From Mesostigma viride (taxonomy: Eukaryota > Streptophyta > Mesostigmatophyceae > Mesostigmatales > Mesostigmataceae), in contig RPFO01000065.1 of NCBI GenBank assembly GCA_009746045.1, positions 1,585,424 to 1,649,423 on the forward strand: 64,000 nucleotides of DNA, read 5' to 3'. The notes under the pieces are model-generated. The model was not told the DNA's origin. It did no database searches and saw only the letters and a program-made list of their open reading frames with translations. How positions within the stretch are numbered: the stretch's first letter is position 1; the number at the start of each line of letters is the position of its first letter. The translations under genes and the position numbers were made by a program. Below are positions 10,120 to 21,451 of the stretch, piece after piece.

Positions 10120-11272
10120 AGTTGTCCTTCGTCTCTAGACGCATTCCAACTCCGCGCTCTTGCATGAGCTCCACGGCTCTACCTTGGGAGGTCATCAGGG
10201 CACCCATCGGGTCCTAAGCCACCTGCGACGGCTATTCTTCTGGCCTGGCATGAAGCAGGAGGCGCTGGAATATGTGCGCACATGCCATTCGTGCCAATTG
10301 ATGAAGCCGCGCAACACCGGGTCGCAGGCCACCCCCCACTCATTACCTGATCCGCTGCGACCTTGGGATAGCCTGATGATGGACTTCGTTGGTCCATTCA
10401 AAAGCCGGACCCCGTCGGGTAACGAGCAGATTTTGGTGTTCCACGATCGGTTGACCCGCAGGTGCCATCTGGTGCCTTGCCCCCTGACACTCACCGCGCA
10501 GGATTGCGTCCGACTCTACCTAGACAATGTCTTCAAGTACCATGGGCTGAGTCGCCAGTTTATCTCCGACCACGACAAGCTGTTCACTGCCACGTTTTGG
10601 CAAGAGTTCTTCGGGATCCTGGGCACCAAGGTCTCCCTCGGGACCGCATACCACAGCTCCTCTACACATCTGGTAGAACGTCTTAACCGGGTAGTGGAGG
10701 AGACCATGCGCCACTACATCAAGGGGCGAGGCGACAACTGGGATGAGTTCATTGGGTTTGTCGAGTTTGCCCGTAACAACTCGTCCCAGGCTGCCCACGG
10801 CTATACGCCATTTTTCCTGGACACAGGACAGCACCCCCTCACCCCAGCCGAAATGCTGGCCAGCCAGATGCCCAGCAAGGACGCAACCATACGCACGACG
10901 GTGCGAGGTGTGAGAGAGATGCTCGAGCACATGAAGCAGGCACAGGAAAGTGCAGTCTTGGGATACCAAGCCACACGAGACAAACGCCTGGCGCGCTTGC
11001 GAGCGTCGATTGATGCCCGCACGCCCGCGATCGACGTCGGGGACCTGGTCCTCGTGGAGGGTCCTCAACTAGGTCGGTTCGCTCAGAAGGTGGAGGAAGG
11101 GCTTAAGACCAAGCTGAAGCCAATCTTCCTCGGTCCGTACCCGGTGGTGGACAAGTTCAAGGACTGCATGTTCCGGGTAGACGTGCCCTCCACTTGGCAG
11201 GTGCAGAATAACACGTTCCACAGGGACCAGTTAAAACTGCACCACAAGAGCTCGTTCCCGCGGGTAGGGTAG
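10120..11272 (+). pseudogene. Ty3/gypsy integrase
   Basis: The frame 10,160-11,272 encodes a nearly complete integrase. First comes the His-His-Cys-Cys zinc domain: HELHGSTLGGHQG, then CHSCQLMK. Next is the catalytic core with Asp in MMDFVGPF, Asp in FISDHDKLF and Glu in HLVERLNR, exactly 35 residues between the last two (D,D35E). The C-terminal domain follows, with DVGDLVLVEGPQ and FHRDQLKLHH. In-frame sequence upstream to about 10,120 belongs to it. Protease, reverse transcriptase and RNase H are absent. It is followed at once by a chromodomain remnant and then, out of normal order, by Gag. It is clearly related to, but diverged from, the integrase at 58,878-59,862. Confidence 0.9.
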
Positions 11273-11310
11273 ACGCCCCTGCGCCGCTAGAACACAACCC
11301 AGAGACGGGA

Positions 11311-11424
11311 GAGGTAGAGAATGAGGTGGAGGCCACTGTGGCCCACCGCGATCAGAAGCGAGGCAGGGGCATGGTGCGCTAGTACCGCGTACAATGGAAG
11401 TTCAGCCAGTCGAAGGCAGACCCC
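11311..11424 (+). pseudogene. Chromodomain remnant after integrase
   Basis: The frame reads VEAT-VAHRDQKRGRGMVR, an in-frame TAG at 11,380-11,382, and then YRVQWKFSQSK. This is the first half of a chromodomain as found at the end of chromovirus pol proteins (VEAI-L-HR...RGRG...YLVRW). The TAG replaces what is probably CAG, so the copy is inactive. Confidence 0.75.
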
Positions 11425-12233
11425 ATGCCCGACTTCAAGCACATCCCCAACGTAACAACTGAGCATGAAGCCGCGAGACATCCAGGAGTGGGCTAGGCTG
11501 GTGAACAAGGCCGTCACATGCTCGTCGAATTACCACAAGTCAACAACTGGGATCTGTCCACCGAGGACTTGATCGACTTGATCATCACCCATGCCATGGA
11601 CATCTCAGTTACACGACTGCTTCACTGCGATAGCATCGCGTCACAGTCCTACCCCAAGGATATCCACGAGCTGATGGAACGAATTCAGCAGAAGCTCGTC
11701 CCACCAGACGCTGAGTTCCAGGAGCGCATCGCCTTTGGCGCATTCCGACAGGGTGACATGCCCTACCGCGAGTTTGAGGTGGAGTTTGACGAGATGGCGA
11801 GTCGCCTATTGGATGTGTCGGGCCACGAGTACAAGATCCGCCTCATGGAGGCCATCCACCCTGATCTGCAGCTCGAGGCTAGGAAGAAGTTCGCAGACAC
11901 CCCGTGGCATCTGTGTCCAAGGTCAAAGCATATCTCCTCACTGCAGCCGACGACCACATGGCTAGTAGGACTGCACGCTCGACGCGGCGCGGTACTGACG
12001 CGTCGAATCCTGCAGATGAAGGCGACCCCGCGGAGAAATCCCCAGCTGAGGAGGAGCAAGATGAGGACGAGATCGGCGACGCGCAGAATGACTCCCAGGT
12101 CAATGCTCTACTCAACACCCGCAGCTGGCACATGCGGTGCTTCTATCGCCAGGAGATCGGTCACATGAAGCGCAACTGCCCGAAGTTGAGGAGAGGAGCA
12201 GACACGCCCGGTGACACGTCGGCAACCTATTGA
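11425..12233 (+). pseudogene. Ty3/gypsy Gag remnant with degenerate zinc knuckle
   Basis: It starts MPDFKHIPNV at 11,425, shifts frame near 11,460 (MKPRDIQEWARLV), and shifts again into the frame beginning at 11,518. That frame holds a retrotransposon Gag domain (LLHCDSIASQSYPKDIHELM, then a Pro-Tyr-Arg-Glu-Phe motif). A last frame (11,904-12,233) ends in CFYRQEIGHMKRNCPKLR, a CCHC knuckle whose second Cys has become Arg. All parts match the Gag at 62,392-63,749 in order. Gag directly follows integrase and chromodomain with no LTR between, so the relic is rearranged. Confidence 0.85.
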
Positions 12234-12712
12234 CCATGAACATGTGGACCCCTAGCTTTGCATTGCGGTTTGATACTCAGTCAACCTTTCTTTGGGAACG
12301 ATCGATCAACCAACCTGTTCCCTTCTTCCCTGGCAGGAGGATGCTGCCAGGCTAAGGCCGGGCATGTAGGTCTGTCGCATAGTCGGCAACCATTCTGAAA
12401 TGCTGCGGCCGGGAGGTCTGACACTGATTCACCACTTGTCATGTCTGCCTACTATTAATTGCTCAGTGCCGACCACACCCCCGTTTCCTTTTTATAGCCG
12501 TGGCAGCCTCTGCTCAATGTTGTGTTTGGCCGTGAAGTCGAGGATCCTTCGTGTGACATGCACAAGGACTTGCCGCAACTTAGGCATTGCTGCTAACGCC
12601 TATATACTAATATCGCATTGCCACATTTGACTGATTGACTAATCCCTAGTGTGTCACGTAGGCGCGACAAATCTGTCGACATCATGCATAGTACTGTCTC
12701 CAGATCCATTTA

Positions 12713-12728
12713 GGGGGGGGAGGAGGAG
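12713..12728 (+). other. Polypurine tract of gypsy relic
   Basis: Eight Gs followed by AGGAGGAG, the same G-run-plus-AGGAG signature that precedes the LTRs at 14,178 and 55,563 (minus). It would prime plus-strand DNA synthesis. It is followed by TCTGACA at 12,729 and its complement TGTCAGA at 12,777-12,783, which may mark the start of a decayed LTR. Confidence 0.55.
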
Positions 12729-12783
12729 TCTGACAAGGTTATGACGAAACGACAGCAAGTGAAGGGCCAGTTCAGGTGTCAGA

Positions 12784-14161
12784 ATTATATAGTATACTTG
12801 CATGACAGATCTGTCTGGTACCTAGTAGGTGTCTTTTCGTTTTAGTAGTTGTCTTTTCCTTAAATTCCCTGCACAGCTGCTGGCCAGCGATGGCTGCCCT
12901 CAGCAGTTGGCATCATTCCAGAGGTTACTATATGTGGAGTCTTATTGTCTTTTTCAGCTGTGCATGGTTTAAGTTGTTATAGTTATGCAGTTGCTGTCTC
13001 CCTTCTTTCTCTTGGGGCTGGCTTCTCGCCACCCCGAGAGTCAGCCTGACTTTTGTTTGTATGCCATGCTTCTGCACGACCAAAAGCGCAACCAACCCAT
13101 GCACACAATCTTGCAGGTTTGAGTGGCGCCCATCACGCACTCTTCGTTGCTGAACGCTGATTTCCCCGTCGCTGAACACGGGACGCTACATCAAGTAATC
13201 AATTCAGCGGTGCACGGTCTGACTGCACCATCAACATGCGGTTCTTCTCCGATATGACCGAGCTGCGCTATAGCAACACAGCCACCGGTTCACGTACGGC
13301 TTCTCCTGATTCAGTCGACAATTCAGACGACAACAACCCCAAGCAACTTTGATACGTATCGTCACGATTTCAGCATAAACGTCAAGTAACTGATCATCAT
13401 CAAGCTAGTATGGCGCATTACGCATGGCCAGACATCCCAGCAGCGGCCAGGACTACCTACCTCACAGTCGCCTGGCATCACAATGGATGTCTTCAATCCA
13501 CCGAATGGACCGGCACGATCAACAGCTATTGTAGGCTTGCCGGATCCACCCTCTATGAACGTCGAGCAGATATAAGCTGCTCTCAAGGAACGGGTATAGG
13601 ATTGTTCATGAAACTGGTGTAACCCAGGGCGGATGCCTGAAATCATATAGGCTGAAGCTTAAGGCCTGGCGGGACCAGCTCATGAACGCTTCTATAGCCC
13701 TGTGTTCCATCTTAGGGCTCTAGGCCCGACCGAGGGCTTCCTCGGTACTGTAGTATAGGAGGGCCTTACGCCCGCCCGGTTTTTTCGGCCCGGTAGATAG
13801 TTAGGGACCAAGGTCTTAGAGCTGGCTGGACACTTGGGCGACCTAAGGAAACAAATCCTGCCGGGGCAGGTCTATCCGTGGGGTCGAGAGTCCCTATTCG
13901 AGCGCGGCCCCCCTCCGATCGCTAGTGCCCAGGATCGTGCCCCTGATCGCTGTGGCTAGGATCGTGCGCGCCTGCCGTCCGATCGTGCCCCCGATCGTGC
14001 GCGCCCGCCTCGAATCACTATATAGGGTGGGCTCCAGCGGATACCCGGCTTGATGCGTGATTAAGGGAAGCCTAGGGAGAAGGCAACGAGGCCAAGGTCT
14101 GGATAGCGCATGAGCCAAACTATTTGAACCCTTCGCTCGAAGGGAGTGGGCTCCCTTCCCC
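12784..14161. other. Unassigned sequence between gypsy remnants
   Basis: No convincing gene. Short open frames on both strands lack coding character. A GATCGTGC(C/G)C word is repeated several times between 13,915 and 14,010, and a TATA-like CACTATATAGGG lies near 14,017. The region is probably decayed LTR or internal sequence of the elements whose polypurine tracts flank it. Confidence 0.4.
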
Positions 14162-14477
14162 GATAGGGGGGGAGGAGTGTAGCGTGCCGACTAGGGTCGA
14201 ACCTAGTGAGCACGAGAAAGTTTGGCAAAAGAATTATGGTATAAAAAGATACGTGCAAAAAGAGATAGATACCTAAGGTGGTTTGAAGTCCATACCCTCC
14301 GGCACACCTCTGCATGTGTATACGAGGGTGCCGACAGTTGAGACCTAGAGCAATATTGGTGACATTGGGATATATATCGATGGATGTGTGTCCGATGGCA
14401 TAACGTAACGATGGTTACCACGGACATGGTTAGAGGTCGATCAGCCCTATGTTCGACCCGTAGTTCGGCCCACTACA
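14162..14477 (+). mobile_element. Polypurine tract and 300-bp gypsy LTR (single copy)
   Basis: The purine tract ATAGGGGGGGGAGGAG (14,162-14,177) is followed by a candidate LTR at 14,178-14,477. It begins TGTAGCGTGCCGACTAGGGT and ends CGGCCCACTACA. The two ends are an imperfect inverted repeat of about 26 bases. A TATA-like GTATAAAAAG lies near 14,239. The first ~35 bases can also fold on themselves (ACTAGG with CCTAGT, enclosed by CGTGC with GCACG). No second copy is present, so this is a 3' LTR of a decayed element. Confidence 0.6.
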
Positions 14478-14958
14478 GTAACGTAAATTAGGCGTGGAAT
14501 ATTCGCATGGAATGTTCCGGGCCACAAGGGTTGGAACAGCAGTGCCGACCTAGTGGCACTGCTTGGCATAAAGGCGTGCGAGGACGATGGACAAGACAGT
14601 CGTTCGTCAATCCGCCGACTCACCCACCTCAGTAAATCTGAGCTACGAATCTATTCCTTTTAATACAATCATGTCCAACACATATCCTTGTACAACTGCA
14701 ATTGCAAGAATACAAGAAGGTAAATAATATAATGCCTCTGGGCCTACGCTGTGATGACAGCAAGTAGCACATAGAATAGTGATCCCCCTTCCTGCTCAGG
14801 CAGGCAACAAACCGGGACGATGGTCCCGTAGAATAGAAACGATCTTTCCCAACGCCGGTGCCTGGCCGATGGGTTTGGCACGTTACACAAACATGCAAGT
14901 AAACAATGGTATATAAGTGACAGCTCTCTAGCAATCACAACAATAGTGAGTATACAAC
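14478..14958. other. Unassigned, no gene
   Basis: I see only short frames without coding character and no repeat shared with other parts of the window. Confidence 0.4.
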
Positions 14959-15740
14959 AACCCACCCACCCACCCACCCACCCACCCACCGGCCACCCAC
15001 CCACCCACCCACCCACCCACCCACCCACCCACCCACCCACCCACCACCCACCCACCCACCCACCCACCCACCCACCCACCCACCCACCCACCCACCCACC
15101 CACCCACCCACCCACCCACCCACCCACCCACCCACCCACCCACCCACCCACCCATGCACCCACCCACCCACCCACCCACCCACCCACCCACCCACCCACC
15201 ACCCACCCACCCACCCACCCACCCACCCACCCACCCACCCACCCACCCACCACCCACCCACCCACCCACCCACCCACCCACCACCCACCCACCCACCAAC
15301 CAACCAACCAACCAACCAACCAACCAACCAACCAACCAACCAACCAACCAACCAACCAACCAACCAACCAACCAACCAACCAACCAACCAACCAACCAAC
15401 CAACCAACCAACCAACCAACCAACCAACCACCACCCACCCACCCACCCACCCACCCACCCACCCACCCACCCACCCACCCACCCACCCACCCACCCACCC
15501 ACCCACCACCCACCCACCCACCCACCCACCCACCCACCCACCACCCACCCACCCACCCACCCACCCACCCACCCACCCACCCACCCACCCACCCACCCAC
15601 CCACCCACCCACCCACCCACCCACCCACCCACCCACCCACCCACCCACCCACCCACCCACCCACCCACCCACCCACCCACCCACCCAACCAACCAACCAA
15701 CCAACCAACCAACCAACCAACTAACCAACCACCCAACCAC
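14959..15740. repeat. (CCCA)n array with internal (CCAA)n blocks
   Basis: Tetranucleotide array: CCCA from 14,959 to about 15,296, CCAA to about 15,430, CCCA to about 15,687, then CCAA to about 15,740. CCA trinucleotides occasionally break the CCCA phase. The minus strand is GGGT/GGTT, strongly G-quadruplex-prone. All long frames across it (His-Pro-Pro-Thr or Gly-Gly-Trp-Val) are repeat artefacts. Confidence 0.97.
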
Positions 15741-15969
15741 CAGGATGAAAAAGGGTAGACAACCAAAGATTATACAGAGGGAAAAAAAAAGAAGCAGATA
15801 CACAGACAAAATATGCTCTCTGAGCACCCAGGCAGCAAGCTTTATTATGACTTTTCTGTCACCTACAGCAGTAAAGCAAATGAGGCATCGCAGCCAGCCG
15901 CATCAAATGCATGCAATATAGAGAGGACATTATAAACAGAAAGTATACCTGTACGGTGTAGTCCGCCCA

Positions 15970-16539
15970 TGCAGCTGTAAAAGTCCGCCTGCCAGTAGGC
16001 CTGCACGGAGACGATGTCTTGCACAGCCGACACTGCATGGAACGGCAGCGCAGTCTTCGCTGGCAATCAGCTCGATTACAGTTCTCGACCAGTGAACTGC
16101 CTGCGCCAGGTGCTCAGGCAGTTCATCGTCGCGCCACAACCAATAGCCGCACAACACGACTTCGTTCGTGTTGCAATGCAATGTCTACGTTTCCTGCCAC
16201 CGCCCATCTCGGGTCTATTGCCTCACCTGGCTTGACTATGCACACTACCTCCAGAAAAAAGGGCTTGTTGCCCGGATCCTCGCTTCGGACCTGCTCTACC
16301 GACCCTGGGGAAATAGCTAGCATTTCCCCCTCGCTATTCCTTCGCAAAGAGTGCACTATCGTGTTATTAGCTCTGGAATCTACGCGGGATCCTGGAAACC
16401 AAAATGCCGCGCCATCCACTGCGCCGGCAGCGGCATTTTTGCTCATTTTGAGCTTGGCCGGCTGCTGGGTAGGCGCAGGCGGAATGTGCCTACAGAAACT
16501 AGTGCTCGCGTAAACTGAAACAGCATTCCGTGACGCCAT
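15970..16539 (-). pseudogene. Broken coding segment, possibly BAH-like
   Basis: The frame starts at the ATG at 16,539 and runs to about 16,165. It includes GEMLAISPGSVEQV, NKPFFLEVVCIVKPG and a run to VAGNVDIALQHE. The sequence then makes sense in a second frame (WLWRDDELPEHLAQAVHWS, ELIASEDCAAVP) and, from about 16,045, in a third (HAVSAVQDIVSVQAYWQAD, then FYSC). The succession resembles a bromo-adjacent-homology domain: a basic barrel start, an E-L-x-x-S motif, a Val/Pro-Ile segment and a terminal Phe-Tyr-x-Cys. The match is weak and by eye only. It may be an exon of a chromatin protein with two indels, or a transposon passenger. Confidence 0.35.
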
Positions 16540-17675
16540 TATCGTATGTCCTGCAGCAAGTGTACTAGCTAGTGTAAAATGTACATTATGACCACTAAAG
16601 CATGCGTGATGAGCGGCACGTTAGTTACGAGAAAATGTTCACAATGCATTATGCCTATTTGCAGCGCCGTATTTTCCAGCTACCTAATGCCAGCAAAATG
16701 CCTCCAACGTTTCTATTTTCATGCCAGCGAGTTTGCCACGACCGAAGGTGTAGATCCGAGTCCAAAAACTCCCGTCTAGAAAATGTTCTATGCTCGGAGT
16801 CCACGGAATCAGGAAGTCGGCCCGCAGTTGCCGTACAGATCCGGTAGTGACTCGTGAAGTGAAAGATTTGGGCAGATTAGGGCAGATCGGGTTTGGTCGA
16901 TCCGGTCCTGGATCAGTCCGTATGCTAAAATTTGCGCGCCGTCCGTTGTACTTGAATTTTCAAGGGAAGCGAATGTTGCCTCTTTCGGTAATGCAATGTG
17001 GTTGTCTCCAGTAAGTCCAGTTTACCAGCTGTTGAATAGTTGGACCATGGCTCTGCATGATCAATGATGTGCTGAATCGCCTTTTCAGGTGTCACTAATA
17101 TATACTTGGCACTGAGTGATGCATTGAGCCTTGATGGTCGCGGTCTTGGGTGACCTGAATCGTTCCAAGACGATTGGTTGCTCTCACCATTCCAGTTCAG
17201 CAGTGAGAGAGACTGATGAGTGTGCCTTGTTCATTTAGGGCCACTTCAGTTGTTTGCGGGTTGAGATGTGGCTGCAGGCTTTCCCTCACCCTCGCCCCCC
17301 GTGAGTCTTGTCTTAGAGGGGAGGAGATCTACTATGAGGTCTATGGCAGATGGACATCACTATTTGCCTGTGCATGAAACTGATAGGGATTTTCAGTTAG
17401 AACTTCTTTTGTTACCTCATAGATCCCATTCTGTCCTGGTGACCTGTGCCTTCATGGCAGACTTGCTGTGGTCACCTAGCTGCCTGAGGGCCTTAGGACA
17501 TTTTCTGTCTTCCAGTTCTGGGCCTATGGTCTACATGAAAGCTGTGGTCAGCTAGCGTGCTTTGGTCAGCAAGTTGTGCTTCCAGTGGTTGACATCCAGA
17601 GACGTCTTACTGCTGCAGCTTTCCTTCTTTGAGCCGATCCAGTGTTTGACCTGCAATCCAGTATGTTCGACCTTG
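16540..17675. other. Unassigned, no recognisable gene
   Basis: Short frames only, none with domain similarity that I recognise. Confidence 0.4.
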
Positions 17676-17780
17676 GATAGAGAATCTGGAGTGGCCAGAT
17701 TTGCATAGGATGGAGAATCTGGAGTGGCCAGATATGGATGGGTTGGAGAATATGGGTTGGCCAGATTTTGGAGATCAGTT
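17676..17780. repeat. ~37-bp tandem repeat, three units
   Basis: GGATRGAGAATCTGGAGTGG-type units, each ending in GGCCAGAT, occur at about 17,676, 17,709 and 17,745, with divergence in the third. Up to 19,063 the flanking sequence holds no recognisable gene. A degenerate CAGTTCC/CAATTCC repeat lies at 18,785-18,870. Confidence 0.8.
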
Positions 17781-19214
17781 TTTACTACGTGCTTGCACTG
17801 ATCCAGTTGTGGGAGACCTTGTCTTGGACGCGTGGACTTGGTGCAGTCTAGTACCAGTTAACGCCAAGCGCATTGCATGGCGTGTTCCTGATTCGGCATA
17901 TCTCTGCGATTCCAGCGGCACCGGAACGAGTTCATTCCGACAAGTATCAAGAAAGTTATGGCGTTCCGACTTCCCGGTCGCGCGCGAGCGCGAGCCGGCT
18001 GTTCTTCTAAGTCGGACGTGAATATTTGCCGACGGCATATGGGGTCGACAGTAATTCCTGGGCTGACAGGAATTAGGTGCTGAACCTACGACGGTATGGG
18101 ATTAATACCTCGTACGCAGGAAATAGGAACCTTAACCTGTGGTCTGTTGGTACCGCAGGCTTAGTCCTGGACTTCTAGGTGCAGATGCAATAGTCACTGT
18201 GGACTGTGCTCTGTGGTCACTGTACCTGTATGGCAGGCCTACTGTATAGGAACTGGGCGCTGTACAGGTAGTGAATACTGTACCGGGGGTGTTAATACTG
18301 AGCAGGCCTCCTAGGCTGCTCAGGACTAGCAAAGCTCAGTGCACAAGTATATAAAGAATAGGCCAGTGCCAATTGGGCATCTCTTGCGAGCCCGCCTCAC
18401 GTGTGTTGCCTTGACTTGGCAAATTCGTGTACAAGCCTCAAGCGTGTGAGCGCTGTAACATTATCCAATTTTAACAAAGCTCCGTTCCAACCATATTCAC
18501 ACATTGCTGCATTGCAACCATTTCCTATACATTGCGTTTTAAGAACGTTAACTGTACCTACAGAGTACCTTCTATGGATCCAGTAAATGGGATGTGCAGA
18601 TATGGCACAGTCTTTGTTGCTAGTGGGATAGGCAGAAAGAATCTGTTATGATGCTTACGGTGATGGGCATGGCGGATTCCATGAGTGAGCCCTCTCAACA
18701 CTGGGAACCTTCCTCGTTCTCTGCCTAATAATGTGTCTTTTGAGGCAACACTTGCCTTTCTTTAGAAGACACTTCCTGTACCAGCAGATCCAGTTCCAGT
18801 CATTGTTCCAATTCCATATCTGCTTCCGGTTGCTGTTTCCAGTTCCAAGTTCAAGTTCCATTCCTGTTTCCAGACTTTTTCAGGCCTCATCTTTAAGGCG
18901 GCTGTTCCTTTCACCTGCCTTGTTTGATGATTACCAGTTGTGATGACATTGTACTTGGATTGTACTAGGGTCTTTTCTCTCTCATGAGTTGCAGGATGAG
19001 CCCAGTACCAGTGGCGTCTTTTCTCTGGCTGGAGTCCCAGGAGAAGACAGTAGTTGGTTTTAACCCCTAAATGGACAGAAATACTGCCGATGCATCGGCT
19101 GTAACTTCACAATTTTGCAAACCAGATCGATGCCATCCAACCCACCCATATCCAATGGCTGTCCTTGGGGGCCAAGCATGTCCATGAGTTGCCCTTCGGG
19201 TTGGTATATCACAA

Positions 19215-19944
19215 CCTTACATATATTAAAAATATAATTACTTACAGCAGAGTGAAAGCACTCAAACCAAAGCAAACGCCCAGCTATAAACCTATATACA
19301 GAGCCATGTCAAAGCTCTATACTACGATAAGACCAATGGAAACGCCTAACGGGAGGAACCTAATAGCCCTGCTGCACCGCAAAATCAGCCCGCGTACGGC
19401 GGAGCATGATGTCATGCAGCCATGGCCCGAGTCAGCGCCACCGACAAGCGCTGCATGACGCCAATATGACGTCCAGGTCCGCGCCGACCATGGGGCCCGC
19501 TGGCCCTCCAGGTCCAGCTGGTCCTCCCGGAGCCGGCAACACTCCTTGAAGAAGGCGGAGGTCAGGGGCCCCATGGCCCCAAACTCCTCCAGGACAAAGG
19601 GCACCACACGATGGTGCCCGACGTCGCCGTAGGCCAGGAGCTTGGCCCGCTCCGCCCGGTCCGCCGTGTAACCTGCCGTGAGGGAGGCCCCAGCCATGTG
19701 GCTAAGAGCCAAGGGCCGCGCCATGCACCGAAACGTCAATAAGCAGATGCCGGCCACCCCCCTCAAAGTCCAGCACCACGATGTCAGGCCGGTGGTTGGG
19801 GGAATAGAAGGCAGCGCCATCCGCATCCTCGGACCGGATGTTCGCGTGGGGGAAAACCGACCGAATCATGGCGAGCACCACCGTCAGGAGGACAGTGTGC
19901 AAATACAAATACCAATGCTGATTCTGTTGGCCCCTTACATATAT
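19215..19944 (-). mobile_element. 5'-truncated LINE insertion with 12-bp target duplication
   Basis: The insert is 19,227-19,932 (706 bp), flanked by CCTTACATATAT at 19,215-19,226 and 19,933-19,944. The sister copy near 33,470 has this 12-mer once, the empty site. On the minus strand, frames about 19,826-19,317 and 19,850-19,700 encode the C-terminal region of a LINE reverse transcriptase protein: HRPDIVVLDFEGGGRHLLID, then a DVGHHRVVPFVLEEFG segment. Frameshifts break it. The 3' end lacks a long poly(A) and ends in an AT-rich run. The 5' truncation is typical of target-primed reverse transcription. Confidence 0.85.
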
Positions 19945-20042
19945 GCAGGGTAGGCCATGTATAACTGCCGTCAAAGTCAGGGGGGTCAAGACGAGCGTTT
20001 TCATTTTTGGTAGAATGTGCATTTTGAATTATGTTATAAGAG

Positions 20043-20047
20043 CTAGG
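20043..20047. other. Target site duplication CTAGG (left)
   Basis: Matches CTAGG at 27,522-27,526. The uninterrupted sister element has a single CTAGG at the corresponding place near 33,574. Five bases is the usual duplication for copia integrases. Confidence 0.9.
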
Positions 20048-20675
20048 AGTTAATGAAACTGTGGCTGAACTGTGGTTCAGCCTGCACTGATTAATATCTA
20101 CAGAGGAAGTAGTTATATTAATCAATAGGTTTACGTTGCTGGTTATGGTTACCAGCACAGAACGCACGAGGCACGTGAGAACCGTCGCCGAAGGTGCGAG
20201 GACACAGGTGCAGGGAAAGTGGTGCTACCAAGTGGCAGCGTCCTGCTCGTTATATACTAATTGTGACGCAGTCACATCCAGATGACTGATAGGACAGATC
20301 ATCTCACAATATTGCTGTCCTTCACTCTGGACCAGCAGATCTCGACTCGTTATCCATAAATAGTCACATCAGTGTCCTGTCGCACAAGTCCTGTCACTAT
20401 TTGTTACGTCTAATCAATAGCATTGAATAGACCGCAGTGTCGGAGACTAAATGTCCTATCGTACACTGTGACAAGACGCCGTATGCCACGCGTCACTTGA
20501 AGAACCACCGTAGAATCACCGAATCCAAGTAGAATGTAGTAGAACAGTATCTTGCTCATATCTCGAGCAATACTCATCAGAATGAACCCGTTTCTGGATT
20601 GTAGTAACCGGAAGTAGAATCTCTACAAGCCAAGTAGCTTAGTAGAATAATATTGCTTGCCAGGCAATATTAACT
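20048..20675 (-). mobile_element. 3' LTR of intact copia element
   Basis: 628 bp, begins AGTTAAT and ends ATTAACT on either strand, a perfect 7-bp terminal inverted repeat in place of the usual TG...CA. By eye it is identical to 26,894-27,521, so the insertion is young. For the minus-strand element this is the downstream LTR. Confidence 0.95.
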
Positions 20676-20676
20676 C

Positions 20677-20696
20677 CAGCCCTTTCTTCTCTTTTA
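20677..20696 (-). other. Polypurine tract of copia element, with a second copy at 20,725-20,743
   Basis: On the minus strand the bases next to the 3' LTR read AAAAGAGAAGAAAGGGCTGG. The same tract, preceded on the plus strand by the same ATATTAACT that ends the LTR, is repeated about 48 bases further (20,716-20,749). The LTR edge plus purine tract has been duplicated in tandem. Between here and the pol stop (20,750-21,451) I see no gene. Confidence 0.8.
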
Positions 20697-21189
20697 GAGC
20701 TTGGACATAACAGCCATATTAACTCCAGCCCTTTCTTTCTTTTAGAGCTGTTAGGCTTGGCAACACATATATAGAAACAACATGCATAGCACTTGACATC
20801 CCTCCCAGCTCTCTGTAGTCTCTGCTCGGGATTAATCAAGCACCAGATCACAACACATCTCAGCCATGACGAATTACAATGAATTCCCTATCCACTGGAA
20901 GTAGAAAGCCAAGTGTTTGGAATAGCAGCTTGTGGCTAACCAGAATAATGACCAAAATGGAATCATCACCATAATGGCTCCTGATTGGAACCCCACAAGT
21001 TACCCACAAGACCTTATCAGGTAGACATTGATAGTTATCAGAACTGGCGCCCACCATGGACTGAGAAATAGCACATCACAAAATATATTAAGCACATGAC
21101 AAACTACCTTCCTCTGTCTGGGACAAAACTAGGGGGACCTGTCGCCACCTCACCAGCAAGGTTGATGGGCCAGCCAATCCGGGAAAATC

Positions 21190-21302
21190 CGCCTAAGCAG
21201 CCCCAGGGAATCGAACCCTGCCCTATAAAATCCCTTTGGTTGAGACAAACCTCAAACTGAGGACAAACCCCCAACCAACATCATGCTCCATGACTGAGCA
21301 TT
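21190..21302 (-). other. tRNA-like segment in copia 3' untranslated region
   Basis: The minus strand contains a perfect RNA polymerase III B box, GGTTCGATTCC (21,207-21,217), in a T-arm-like stem CAGGGTTCGATTCCCTG. About 70 bases upstream is a D-arm-like GCTCAGTCATGGAGC (21,285-21,299). The spacing and missing acceptor stem rule out a functional tRNA; a tRNA-derived relic is possible. Confidence 0.35.
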
Positions 21303-21451
21303 ACATAGAATACAGTATTATACACATATGTACACAGAGCATTACTGCCCTCAGAGCATCACAGCTCTCAGCATAACAGAGCCCAGCTCTATGTTAGCTC
21401 TTCTCACCCAATCAGTCACCAAACTCAAAGCTCCAACTGGAATTGCTCAAC

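Noticed and set aside
14744-15921. Gly-Gly-Trp-Val and His-Pro-Pro-Thr open frames up to 340 residues
   Set aside because: Pure products of the CCCA/CCAA array.
21190-21302. Functional tRNA gene
   Set aside because: The T-arm is good, but no acceptor stem or anticodon arm of proper geometry can be drawn and the A-B box distance is too long.
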